The translations under genes and the position numbers were made by a program. Below are positions 25,961 through 35,581 of a stretch of DNA of 64,000 nucleotides, one piece after another (within the stretch, counting starts at the first letter, position 1; each line of letters starts with the position of its first letter). The notes beneath the pieces were generated by a model. That model was not told the DNA's origin and searched no databases. It saw only the letters and a program-made list of their open reading frames with translations. The stretch is from positions 35,688 through 99,687 of the forward strand of contig JAILOU010000020.1 in the NCBI GenBank assembly GCA_024690665.1, given 5' to 3'. The stretch comes from Eubacterium sp. GTDB taxonomy: Bacteria; Bacillota; Clostridia; Lachnospirales; Lachnospiraceae.

Positions 25961-26004
25961 CAAATGTAAATGAGTTATGTCACCTGCAGACAGGAGGAGT
26001 CGTT

Positions 26005-26685
26005 ATGAATAAAACAGAAATTCTTAGAAAATACTTTATCTTTTTTATTGGTCTTGTTATTAATGCCGTAGGCGTTGTGTTTTTGACAAAGGCCGCACTC
26101 GGAAATTCACCGTCCGCGTGCGTACCATTTGCGCTGAGCGAGACATTTTCCCTGACCTACGGTCAGTTTACAATTATCATGAATCTGATTTTGATTGGTG
26201 CTCAGATTCTGATTGGTAGAAAAAACTATCCACTGATTCAGCTACTTCAGATACCGGTGTCGGTTGCATTCGGATTCATGATTGACTTTTTTATGGATAC
26301 CGTATTCTTCTGGATGAGTCCGCAGACCTATCTGATGCGCCTTGTCTTTACCTTGCTGGGCTGTGTGATCCTGGCGCTGAGTGTGTTCCTGGAATTTTCC
26401 GCTGATGTACTGATGCTCCCGGGCGAAGGGCTGGCCTTTGCGCTCCACTGTAAAACAGGATTGGAAAAAGGGCACCTTAAGATTGCCGTAGATGTAGGAC
26501 TTGTTGCAGCAGCATGTGTCATTGGGCTCATTTTTTCTCACGAAATCATTGGCATTCGCGAAGGCACACTGCTTGCCGCAGTCTTAGTCGGCGCTATTTC
26601 CAAACAATATAATATTCATTTTGGTCGAAAGCTGATTGCATGGTGTAGAGTGTCATCTGCCACACCTGCTCCAGCCAATTCATAA
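26005..26685 (+). CDS. YczE/YitT-like integral membrane protein
   Basis: A 226-residue protein with about five to six membrane helices, starting with a short basic N-terminus (MNKTEILRKYFIFFIGLVI). The segment VVFLTKAALGNSPSACVPFALSE near 28-50 (read in parts) and LMLPGEGLAFAL near 140 are typical of the YczE group. GGAGGAG lies before the ATG. A transport function is likely but the substrate is unknown. It is divergent from a LysR regulator and ends at a bidirectional terminator. Confidence 0.75.
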   Translation: MNKTEILRKYFIFFIGLVINAVGVVFLTKAALGNSPSACVPFALSETFSLTYGQFTIIMNLILIGAQILIGRKNYPLIQLLQIPVSVAFGFMIDFFMDTVFFWMSPQTYLMRLVFTLLGCVILALSVFLEFSADVLMLPGEGLAFALHCKTGLEKGHLKIAVDVGLVAAACVIGLIFSHEIIGIREGTLLAAVLVGAISKQYNIHFGRKLIAWCRVSSATPAPANS

Positions 26686-26691
26686 ACACAA

Positions 26692-26731
26692 AAGAACCTG
26701 AAAGACTTCTACCGAAATCTTTCAGGTTCTT
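26692..26731. terminator. Bidirectional terminator between converging genes
   Basis: AAGAACCTGAAAGA (26692-26705) pairs with TCTTTCAGGTTCTT (26718-26731), immediately next to the stop codon of the GntR gene. Confidence 0.85.
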
Positions 26732-26732
26732 C

Positions 26733-27464
26733 TTATCCTAACAGCTCTTCTTCTGCACTGTCGATATGCGTTTTCATATATTCATATGCTTCCTCGGCAT
26801 CCTGCTTTTTAATGGCATCATAGATATGCTGGTGTGTCTCAATGATGTAATCATAACGATCCGTCACATCTTCCCGGCCACCACTTTGCAATACCTGCGT
26901 CAGCTTATTCGCCAAAATATGACGACAGACAAGCAACATCGTTCCATACAACTTGTTCTGCGATGCATTCGCCACCGCCATATGAAACTTCAGATCATAC
27001 TCTGCAAATCGGTTAGGATCGCCTTTGGAAACCTTCGATTCTAACAGGATATCCTCTATGACCTTAAGGTCTTCTTCGCTTCTGCGCTCTGCTGCCTGAG
27101 AAGCGGCCTTGGTTTCTGTAATCTGTCTAAACTCAAGGACCTGCTTGATATCCAGATTCTGCATCTGAATCATTGACTCAAGAGAATCGACAATTCCCTC
27201 AACGCCCGGTTCTTGAACAACAGCACCGCTACTTCTTGAAACCTTGGAGATATAGCCGTCGCGCTCTAGCATACGAAGCGCTTCCCGAATCGTTGAACGG
27301 CTTCGTCCAAAAATTTCCATCATCTTTCGCTCCGACGGAAGTCGCGAACCCACCTCAATCTCACGATGAATAATCAGGTTCTTCAATTGCTCATAAATTG
27401 CATCTGCCGGCTTATCCTCGCCTACTGCATGCAGCTTGTCCACATAAGAATAATTTTCACTCAT
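26733..27464 (-). CDS. FadR-subfamily GntR regulator of the lactate/acyl-CoA operon
   Basis: A 243-residue protein with an N-terminal GntR winged helix (SRLPSERKMMEIFGRSRSTI, residues 41-60, then REALRMLERDGYI) and a C-terminal FCD effector domain from about 95, including the metal-site residues in FAEYDLKFHMAVA and ETHQHIYDAI. It is the last gene of the ACAD-EtfB/EtfA/GlcD operon, 7 bases after the oxidase gene. FCD regulators such as LldR, PdhR and FadR bind TGGT...ACCA palindromes, and a CTGGTC-T-GACCAG site lies at the operon promoter, so autoregulated repression is predicted. Confidence 0.9.
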   Translation of the reverse strand: MSENYSYVDKLHAVGEDKPADAIYEQLKNLIIHREIEVGSRLPSERKMMEIFGRSRSTIREALRMLERDGYISKVSRSSGAVVQEPGVEGIVDSLESMIQMQNLDIKQVLEFRQITETKAASQAAERRSEEDLKVIEDILLESKVSKGDPNRFAEYDLKFHMAVANASQNKLYGTMLLVCRHILANKLTQVLQSGGREDVTDRYDYIIETHQHIYDAIKKQDAEEAYEYMKTHIDSAEEELLG

Positions 27465-27471
27465 AATCTAC

Positions 27472-28884
27472 CTATAATACGACCTTACCCGGATTTAACA
27501 ATTCCTTCGGATCACAGGCCAGTTTGATTGCCTTCATAAGAGCAACCTGTTCCTGCCCTAAGTTCTGTGCTAAGTACTTCACCTTGGCAGAACCGATTCC
27601 GTGCTCACCACTAATCAGTCCACCGAGTTCAATGCCTTTAGCATATACTTTTTCCATAAAAATTTCTACATTTTTTTCAAATTTTTCCGGATCCATATCA
27701 TTTGCGCAGACATTTACATGAACATTACCGTCTCCGGCATGTCCACTTGCACGCACTTCGAATTCCAATTCTTCTTCCAAACTAGCTGCAAATGCCACAA
27801 ATTCCGCAATATTTGGAATCGGCACAACCACGTCGGTCTCTTCCATTTGCTTAAAGTTCACAAGCATCGCTTCTAAGATATTGCCGCGCACAGCCCAGAC
27901 GTTACGAAATCCGTCTGCCGTATCGAAGATGAGAACGTCTAAAGCTCCATTTTCCCCAAACAGCTCAGCCGCCTCTTCAAGCGTCTCCACCAGAACATCT
28001 TCGTTATCTCCGTCAAATGTCACCAGCAGATACGCACCGCACTCCACACCATCAATCTTATCCGGGAACACTTTCTTACCCAGGAATTCCTCCGTGTCAC
28101 GGACATTGTTTCGCATGATGAATTCAAGCGCCTGCGGGTCATAGCCGGCTGCTTTAATCTTCGCCACGCAGGAAATACAGCTTTCGAGATCTTCATACGC
28201 AGCGAGCAGAGAAATATTCACCTTCGGCTTCGGGAGAATCTTCATACTAAGTTCTGTGATAATTCCAAGTGTTCCTTCTGAACCACTCATCAGATTCATG
28301 AGGCTGTAGCCGGTACAGTTCTTGCTGACTTCGGCACCCATGCGCATAATATCACCATTCGGCATTACGACGGTCATGGCACGCACATGATCTCTGGTTG
28401 TGCCATACTTACAGGCTCTCATACCTCCTGCATTGGTTGCTACATTTCCACCGACAGTTGCAAACTTTTCCCCCGGGTCCGGCGCATACATCATGCCGAT
28501 TTCATCGCAGGCTTTTTGAATATCGTCAACGAGTACACCCGCCTGCAGTCTTGCCACCATTCGATCGGTGTCGATGGAAAGAATCTTGTTCATCTTACTA
28601 AGGTCGATGACGCAACCGCCCTTGGTTGGCACGCAGCCTCCGGACAGGCCGGTTCCGGCGCCCCTTGGCACGATGACAACATCATTGTCATAACACAGCT
28701 TACACACCTTAGACACTTCCTCGGTTGTCAGCACTTCCACAACGACGTCCGGATAAAACTTGCCATTTACCGCCATCTCATCATGTGTATAATCGTCGTT
28801 GATTTCTTCTCCTGTATATACACGGCCATCTAAAAATTCCTTTAATGCCGCAATCATTTCCTCGGTTGGTTTTTTATATTCCAT
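27472..28884 (-). CDS. GlcD/LDH-type FAD-linked 2-hydroxyacid dehydrogenase
   Basis: A 470-residue protein of the vanillyl-alcohol oxidase fold. The FAD-binding part has VPRGAGTGLSGGCVP near 75, VGGNVATNAGGMRACKYG near 150 and GSEGTLGIITE near 200. The C-terminal FAD-oxidase domain ends GHAGDGNVHVN near 385 and GEHGIGSAK near 435, which carry metal and substrate histidines. AGGAGG five bases before the ATG at 28884 excludes the upstream extension. With EtfA and EtfB next to it, it resembles LctD of the electron-bifurcating lactate dehydrogenase of Acetobacterium. Substrate lactate or another 2-hydroxyacid is inferred from context. Confidence 0.88.
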   Translation of the reverse strand: MEYKKPTEEMIAALKEFLDGRVYTGEEINDDYTHDEMAVNGKFYPDVVVEVLTTEEVSKVCKLCYDNDVVIVPRGAGTGLSGGCVPTKGGCVIDLSKMNKILSIDTDRMVARLQAGVLVDDIQKACDEIGMMYAPDPGEKFATVGGNVATNAGGMRACKYGTTRDHVRAMTVVMPNGDIMRMGAEVSKNCTGYSLMNLMSGSEGTLGIITELSMKILPKPKVNISLLAAYEDLESCISCVAKIKAAGYDPQALEFIMRNNVRDTEEFLGKKVFPDKIDGVECGAYLLVTFDGDNEDVLVETLEEAAELFGENGALDVLIFDTADGFRNVWAVRGNILEAMLVNFKQMEETDVVVPIPNIAEFVAFAASLEEELEFEVRASGHAGDGNVHVNVCANDMDPEKFEKNVEIFMEKVYAKGIELGGLISGEHGIGSAKVKYLAQNLGQEQVALMKAIKLACDPKELLNPGKVVL

Positions 28885-28894
28885 AACAGCCTCC

Positions 28895-29815
28895 TTATTT
28901 CGCCTTAATTGCTTCAATCATCATCGGGATAATCTTCTCGCATCGGCCTACCATTCCGACATCTGCAATATCGAAGATCGGTGCGTCCGCATCCTTATTG
29001 ATTGCCACGATGTAGTCTGCATTTGTCACGCTGCAGATGTGCTGCATGGCACCGGAGATTCCGCATGCAATATAAAGTTTCGGGGAAATGGTTTTGCCGG
29101 ACTGTCCGACCTGGTGCGCCCTTGAGGTCCAGCCGGCTTCCACAACCGGACGGGATGCTCCCACTTCCGCGTGTAACAGTTCAGCCAGCTCTTTTACAAG
29201 TTTAAATGTCTCTTCATCCTTGCATCCACGGCCTCCCGCTACAACGACCTGTGCACCTTCAAGGTCAACTTTTTCCGTGATATCCACTGTCTTTTCCAGG
29301 AACTTCACAAGTGCTGCCTTCGGCGTCAGATCTCGCTGCGTTACTTCTGCCGCTGTTCCCGCCTCCGGCTTTTCATAGCTTCCGCTTCGAACTGTAGCAA
29401 AGATCTTCTTACCGTCAGCGAATTTCATTTGCTCCAAAACGCTTCCGCCATAGCCCGGTCTTACAAATGTCTGCTCGCGAATCTCCACGACATCTGTTAC
29501 CGAGCAGCTGTCACATCTTGCCGCCAGTCTCGGCGCTAAATCCTTGCCCTCGAGTGTGGACGGAAACAGCACTGCTTCATAGCCGCCCTCTTTCATTTCC
29601 TGCTCGATTAAATCTATGGTTTCATCTTGATTTTCCACTTTTTTCTTAACCCAAACAATCGGTGCGCCGTACGCCGCTGCTTCCTGCACGGCTTTTTCGT
29701 CTTCTCCGATTGCAAATGCAGTTACGTCGCCAAGCACCTTGCCTGCATTTACGAGTTCTAAACTATTGCTGATTACCTGATTATCTTTCTGTTCAAAATA
29801 TACTAATACTTTCAT
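28895..29815 (-). CDS. etfA: Electron transfer flavoprotein alpha subunit
   Basis: A 306-residue EtfA. The C-terminal FAD domain shows the typical VVVAGGRGCKDEE near 200, the motif SRPVVEAGWTSRAHQVGQSG and PKLYIACGISGAMQH near 250, and INKDADAPIFDIADVG near 275. There is no N-terminal ferredoxin domain, unlike CarE or LctC-type subunits with extra clusters. The frame also has a GTG three codons earlier; AGGAGG spaced 8 bases favours the ATG at 29815. It partners the EtfB half of the upstream fusion protein, whose stop is 12 bases away. Confidence 0.94.
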   Translation of the reverse strand: MKVLVYFEQKDNQVISNSLELVNAGKVLGDVTAFAIGEDEKAVQEAAAYGAPIVWVKKKVENQDETIDLIEQEMKEGGYEAVLFPSTLEGKDLAPRLAARCDSCSVTDVVEIREQTFVRPGYGGSVLEQMKFADGKKIFATVRSGSYEKPEAGTAAEVTQRDLTPKAALVKFLEKTVDITEKVDLEGAQVVVAGGRGCKDEETFKLVKELAELLHAEVGASRPVVEAGWTSRAHQVGQSGKTISPKLYIACGISGAMQHICSVTNADYIVAINKDADAPIFDIADVGMVGRCEKIIPMMIEAIKAK

Positions 29816-29827
29816 CCAAGACACCTC

Positions 29828-31840
29828 CTACAGTACTTTGTCAGCGAATAACCGCTCCATTGCTTTTGCCACTGTATCTGCGTCTTCTTCTTCCTGAATC
29901 TTGATACCGGCTTCTCTCATCTTAGGTTCTTCATAAGCTTCCAAGCACACGCTGCTGTCGCCGCTCAGTCCGTCAATGGTCGGAATCTTGGCTTTTCGTG
30001 CCGCCATCTTACTCTTGATGGATGGGTAACGAAGTTCGTATTCCGGCTTCGCAATTGTCAGTACCGCCGGTGTCGACACAAGATAATATTCGTATCCGTC
30101 GTCGGTTTCCTTTTGCACTTTGACGCCGTCTGCCGTCTTCTCAAATCCAACTACACTTGTCACGAGCGGAAGATGCATCTTCTCTGCTAAAATTGCGCCT
30201 ACCTGTGAACTGATTTCGTCGGTAGATTCTTTTCCGCATAAAATCAGGTCAAAACCGGAACCTTCTTCTTTGATCTTCGCAATCATCTGTGACAGGGCAT
30301 TTGCCGTTGCTGCTTCATCGCCCGCAACGTCATTTCCAATATAGGCATGATTGGCTCCTACTGCCAAAAGCTGCACCATAGATGGTCTTACTTCTTCCTC
30401 ATCTCCGAGCGTTGCCACGCTGACTTCTCCGCCGGAAGTCTCACAGTAACGAATCGCCATCTCTGCCGCATAACCGTCAAAAACATTGATAATCTTGCTG
30501 ACGTCTTCGGTGTCCGGTTTTCCATCTTTTAATCCGATCTTCGCTTCATCGTCCGGTACCTGCTTTGCGCATACCAGAATATTTAAATCGGTGTTGGTCG
30601 GCGCTGCATTGGCACTTGCTGTCTCTGCCGCCGCTTCTTCCGGTGCATTTTCCACAGTCTTTGGCTCGCGTGATGCCAGTTTGTGTTTTGGCGCTTCCTT
30701 TCCTGAGAAACGAATTCCTGCGATGACCATCTTCTGCACTTCGCTGGTTCCTTCATAGATCTCCGTAATCTTTGCGTCTCGCATCATGCGCTCTACCGGA
30801 TATTCTTTCGTATATCCATATCCGCCGAACAGCTGCACAGCCTGGCAGGACACATCTCTTGCCACTTCTGCCGCAAATAATTTTGCCGTCGCTGCTTCAT
30901 AGGTATAGCTTTCGCCTGCATCCTTCATGGCTGCCGCGCGATGTACCAACAGTCTTGCCGCATCAACTCTTGTCTGCATATCTGCCAGTGTAAACTGGGT
31001 ATTCTGGAATGCTCCAATCGGTCGTCCAAACTGCTTTCTTTGCTGCACGTAATCTGCCGCCGCATCGATGGCGCCCTGTGCAATTCCGACTGCCTGCGCT
31101 GCAATTCCGATTCGTCCGCCATCCAAGGTTGCCATCGCAATCTTAAATCCCTGGCCTTCCTTGCCAAGCAAATTAGCCTTTGGCACTTTCACGTCGTCGA
31201 AGATAAGCTCGTAAGTTGCCGAACCTCGAATTCCCATCTTGCGCTCTTTTGCTCCAAAGGTAAATCCTTCCATGCCTTTTTCCAGAATAAATGCTGAGAT
31301 TCCCTTGTTCCCTGCATCTTTATCTGTCATGGCAAATATGATGTAGACATCTCCATAGAATCCATTTGTTATAAAGATCTTGCTTCCATTTAGCAGATAA
31401 TAATCACCCTTATCCACTGCAGTTGTCTGTTGCATGGCGCTGTCTGTTCCTGCATTTGGCTCTGTCAGTCCGAATGCGCCAAGCAGCTTTCCACTCGCCA
31501 GTCCGGGCAAATATTTTTCCTTTTGTTCTTTCGTTCCAAATGCTTCAATCGGCCATGTGCCTAGTGATGTATGCGCAGAAATTGTTACGCCCGTGCTGGC
31601 GCATACTTTGGATACCTCTTCTACCGCCACTGCATATGCAATGTGATCGAGACCTGATCCTCCATATTCCTTTGGAACCGGGATTCCCATAATTCCCATC
31701 TCGCCAAGCTGCGGAATCAGTTCCTGCGGAAAGCGTTCGTTCTCATCTAATTCTGCGGCAATCGGTGCAATCTCTTTTTGCGCAAATTGCGAAATCATCT
31801 CGCGAAGCATTTCCTGATCTTCGTTTAATCGAAACTCCAT
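29828..31840 (-). CDS. Acyl-CoA dehydrogenase fused to electron transfer flavoprotein beta subunit
   Basis: A 670-residue fusion. Residues 1-380 are a complete acyl-CoA dehydrogenase: GAFGLTEPNAGTDS near 125, KIFITNG near 155, the arginine-rich QRKQFGRPIG near 270 and the catalytic base Glu363 in IYEGTSEVQ. A 35-residue Ala/Glu/Pro/Thr-rich linker (about 383-417) follows. Residues 418-670 are EtfB: ILVCAKQVPDD, the AMP/FAD-binding LCGKESTDE and the recognition-loop region AKPEYELRYPSIKSKMAARK. The soft linker argues for a real fusion rather than a lost stop codon. It heads an operon with etfA, a GlcD-type oxidase and a GntR regulator. A Bcd/EtfAB-like, possibly bifurcating complex is inferred; the acyl-CoA substrate is unknown. 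Confidence 0.92.
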   Translation of the reverse strand: MEFRLNEDQEMLREMISQFAQKEIAPIAAELDENERFPQELIPQLGEMGIMGIPVPKEYGGSGLDHIAYAVAVEEVSKVCASTGVTISAHTSLGTWPIEAFGTKEQKEKYLPGLASGKLLGAFGLTEPNAGTDSAMQQTTAVDKGDYYLLNGSKIFITNGFYGDVYIIFAMTDKDAGNKGISAFILEKGMEGFTFGAKERKMGIRGSATYELIFDDVKVPKANLLGKEGQGFKIAMATLDGGRIGIAAQAVGIAQGAIDAAADYVQQRKQFGRPIGAFQNTQFTLADMQTRVDAARLLVHRAAAMKDAGESYTYEAATAKLFAAEVARDVSCQAVQLFGGYGYTKEYPVERMMRDAKITEIYEGTSEVQKMVIAGIRFSGKEAPKHKLASREPKTVENAPEEAAAETASANAAPTNTDLNILVCAKQVPDDEAKIGLKDGKPDTEDVSKIINVFDGYAAEMAIRYCETSGGEVSVATLGDEEEVRPSMVQLLAVGANHAYIGNDVAGDEAATANALSQMIAKIKEEGSGFDLILCGKESTDEISSQVGAILAEKMHLPLVTSVVGFEKTADGVKVQKETDDGYEYYLVSTPAVLTIAKPEYELRYPSIKSKMAARKAKIPTIDGLSGDSSVCLEAYEEPKMREAGIKIQEEEDADTVAKAMERLFADKVL

Positions 31841-31872
31841 GTTGTTGTCCTCCTAACCATAATATGCCTTCT

Positions 31873-31885
31873 CTGGTCTGACCAG
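31873..31885. promoter_or_regulatory. Predicted FadR/GntR operator
   Basis: CTGGTC-T-GACCAG is a perfect 13-base palindrome of the TGGT...ACCA type. It lies about 10 to 20 bases downstream of the predicted transcription start, so bound repressor would block elongation or promoter clearance. Confidence 0.75.
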
Positions 31886-31898
31886 TTTAATTGCTTTT

Positions 31899-31927
31899 AG
31901 TATAGCATTCCTTTTTTTACCTGTAAA
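31899..31927 (-). promoter_or_regulatory. Promoter of the ACAD-EtfB operon
   Basis: Minus-strand TTTACA (31922-31927), a 17-base spacer and TATACT (31899-31904), each 5/6 to consensus. Confidence 0.75.
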
Positions 31928-31994
31928 TAGTTTGAAGGATTTTTTTATATGGAGTGTGAAACAGCCGCCGGAGACGGATTTTGTAGCGATTCGA

Positions 31995-32033
31995 GCCAAA
32001 ACCCCACATGACCGTGGCAAAAGGAACGTCCCC
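31995..32033 (-). repeat. Dispersed intergenic repeat, copy 2
   Basis: The minus strand reads GGGGACGTTCC ... GCCACGGTCATG ... GTTTTGGC over 39 bases, matching 24433-24470 at all but one substitution and one inserted base. It is followed on the plus strand by the direct repeat GGTGACGCG twice. Confidence 0.85.
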
Positions 32034-32059
32034 GGTGACGCGCGGTGACGCGATGAAAA

Positions 32060-32083
32060 AAGGCAGGTCATGCGACCTGCCTT
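32060..32083 (-). terminator. Terminator of the CMD-like gene
   Basis: AAGGCAGGTC pairs with GACCTGCCTT and is followed on the minus strand by TTTTTTC, 14 bases after the stop. Confidence 0.88.
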
Positions 32084-32096
32084 CTTAAATCAATAT

Positions 32097-32771
32097 TTAA
32101 AATGAAACATAGAAGATAATCTCGTCAAACGGTACGACTTCGTCCTCGTCATACATACTGTCATCGTCGTACATCATATCGAGATATCGCTCTTCTTCCT
32201 GATCATGAATCTCCTGACGAATTCTGGCATATAAGCCCTTGCACTTATCATCCTCATCAAAAGCACTTTTGCGCTGCTTCGCATCCTGAATAAGTTTGAG
32301 CTCAGCCTTTGAAACCTTGCAGACATATTCTGTGTCGGTAAAGTCGCCAAGTCCAAACTCCAAGATAGCATGGAAAGGATAATCCTCTGTCATATCGCCA
32401 TCCGGCTCCAGGTCCGGTTCCTCGTTCATACCAAAATCATCATCGTCAAGATCCCAGATGTCTTTGGCAATACGAAAAGCCGCCCAGGCTTTAGGCCAGC
32501 CGACGTAAAACGCGGTATGCGTAAGAACGGCAGCAATCTCCTTTTGCGTTACACCATGCTTCTTCGCATTGTTCAGATGAAACTTTAAAGAATCATCGGC
32601 AATGCCGGAAGAAACCAGTGCAACAACTGTGATCATGCAACGGGTTTTTAAGCTAATATCAGTATTGTTCCAGTTCTCGCCAAAAATGATGTCGTCATTG
32701 TAACGTGCAAAGTCCGGAGCGAACTGTCCGAGCACATCGCGACCGACGGTTTGCGTAATCTTTTCAGCCAT
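32097..32771 (-). CDS. Carboxymuconolactone decarboxylase-like protein with long acidic tail
   Basis: A 224-residue protein. Residues 1-110 match the CMD/AhpD-like all-helical domain: FARYNDDIIFGENWN, SLKTRCMITVVALV and FHLNNAKKHGVTQKEIAAVLTH. The redox CxxC of AhpD is absent, so a peroxidase role is unlikely. Residues 115-224 form a separate acidic, charged region (DLDDDDFGMNEEPDLEPDGD, later EEERYLDMMYDDD) with a folded-looking part around EYVCKVSKAELKLIQDAKQR that I do not recognise. Monocistronic. Function unknown. Confidence 0.7.
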   Translation of the reverse strand: MAEKITQTVGRDVLGQFAPDFARYNDDIIFGENWNNTDISLKTRCMITVVALVSSGIADDSLKFHLNNAKKHGVTQKEIAAVLTHTAFYVGWPKAWAAFRIAKDIWDLDDDDFGMNEEPDLEPDGDMTEDYPFHAILEFGLGDFTDTEYVCKVSKAELKLIQDAKQRKSAFDEDDKCKGLYARIRQEIHDQEEERYLDMMYDDDSMYDEDEVVPFDEIIFYVSF

Positions 32772-32853
32772 AAAAAGCCTCCTTGATATTCTATATTTAG
32801 AAATAATTTATCACTTATTTTACCGCCAATCAAATGCGAGTTCAAGCGAGTCT

Positions 32854-33267
32854 TTATCTTTTGTACTTTTGCGCTTCCCGAATTCGGCTCATGGCACGGG
32901 CCATCGCAGCCTTAGACTGGAAGTACTCTTGCTGACTTTGTTTTTGTCTGAGTTGTTCCTCGGCACGCTCTAGGGATTCTTGCGCTCTGTGCAAATCAAT
33001 CTCATCAGGATTTTCGAGTGTGTCAACGATCAGTTCGACATGATTGTCCATACCAATCTTGGCAAAACCACGGCCGCAAACACCGACATGCGATTCATCG
33101 TTCGGAGCTAAAACTACGACCTCACCCGGGTCAACCGCGATGATGTACGGTTCGTGATGTGCCAATATCTCAAGCTGTCCGTCAAGTGCAGGTATTTTAA
33201 GAGAGATAGCGTCACCGTCAAAGAAGATTTTATTTGCGGCAATCACTCTTAAATCAAAGGTTTCCAT
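32854..33267 (-). CDS. atpC: ATP synthase F1 epsilon subunit
   Basis: A 137-residue epsilon subunit with the N-terminal beta-sandwich (FDLRVIAANKIFFDGDA, LDGQLEILAHHEPYI) and a C-terminal helical hairpin (ESLERAEEQLRQKQSQQEYF). It couples F1 catalysis to rotor movement and can inhibit hydrolysis. GGAGG precedes the ATG. Last gene of the atp operon, 12 bases after atpD. Confidence 0.95.
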   Translation of the reverse strand: METFDLRVIAANKIFFDGDAISLKIPALDGQLEILAHHEPYIIAVDPGEVVVLAPNDESHVGVCGRGFAKIGMDNHVELIVDTLENPDEIDLHRAQESLERAEEQLRQKQSQQEYFQSKAAMARAMSRIREAQKYKR

Positions 33268-33279
33268 ATTAGGTCCTCC

Positions 33280-34671
<1,392 letters not shown>

Positions 34672-34687
34672 TTAACCTGTCTCCTCT

Positions 34688-35575
34688 CTAACTATTTTTG
34701 TTTTTCTGTGACTTCGCACCGGCGATTACCTCGGTAATCTCCTGTGTGATTGCAGCCTGTCGGCTACGGTTGTATTCCATCTCAAGTTCATGAAGCATTT
34801 CATGTGCACTGTCTGTTGCAGACTGCATCGCAATCATACGAGAGTTCTGCTCACAGGCGTACGACTCAACCAGTGCTCCGTAGATATATCCACTGATGAT
34901 ATCCGGAACCAGATGCTTAAGCACCTCTTCTACCGATGGATGATATTCAAATGTCTCCTCGTAGGCACTGTTGTCTTCAAGTTCGAAATCCGTTCGAACC
35001 AAAGGAAGCAGCTTCCACATCTGAGGCTCCATCTTAAATGCGTTAATCATCTTCGTGTAGACAATATAGAATTCATCCACAAGATTTAAATTGAAATCTT
35101 CCATAACCTGGTTCGCGATGATACGCGAGCGGTGAAGCGTTGGGCTTTGCACCGTGTAATGGAAGGTCGCATCCATGTTAATCCCGCGTCTTGAAAAATA
35201 CTGTCTGCCGGTTTCTCCAACTACATAGAGTTTATTTTGATCACCCTGCAGTAAGAGTTCTTCCGTCATCTTCAACACGTTGTGATTGTAAGCACCTGCA
35301 AGACCTTTGTCTGCTGTAATAACGATATATGCACGCCGAAGCTGCTTTTTATCAATTCCGGCACCTCTTGTAAAGTAGATACTGTCAAGTTCCGGAATAT
35401 CTTCGAGGATAGACGCCACCGCATTTTGCTGTTCCACAAAAAATGGTTCCGTCTTCTCAAGTGCAGCCTTGGCCTTCTTCATTTTCGAGGATGAAATCAT
35501 ATACATTGCATTCGTGATTTTCATGGTATCACGAATGCTTTTCATTCTGTTTTGGATTTCTTTTGATCCTGCCAT
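34688..35575 (-). CDS. atpG: ATP synthase F1 gamma subunit
   Basis: A 295-residue central stalk subunit with N-terminal IQNRMKSIRDTMKITNAMYM and C-terminal SATDSAHEMLHELEMEYNRS-type coiled coil (read from 255 on), ending AITQEITEVIAGA. The middle region is a Rossmann-like fold (YIVITADKGLAGAYN). It starts with ATG six bases after atpA. Confidence 0.96.
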   Translation of the reverse strand: MAGSKEIQNRMKSIRDTMKITNAMYMISSSKMKKAKAALEKTEPFFVEQQNAVASILEDIPELDSIYFTRGAGIDKKQLRRAYIVITADKGLAGAYNHNVLKMTEELLLQGDQNKLYVVGETGRQYFSRRGINMDATFHYTVQSPTLHRSRIIANQVMEDFNLNLVDEFYIVYTKMINAFKMEPQMWKLLPLVRTDFELEDNSAYEETFEYHPSVEEVLKHLVPDIISGYIYGALVESYACEQNSRMIAMQSATDSAHEMLHELEMEYNRSRQAAITQEITEVIAGAKSQKNKNS

Positions 35576-35581
35576 ATGCTA

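Noticed and set aside
29828..31840. Possibility that the ACAD-EtfB fusion is a sequencing frameshift or lost stop.
   Set aside because: The two domains are joined in one frame by a typical flexible linker with no abrupt composition change; not excluded without reads, but less likely.
31853..32071. 72-codon minus-strand frame upstream of the ACAD-EtfB gene.
   Set aside because: It covers the promoter, operator and the dispersed repeat, with no coding signature.
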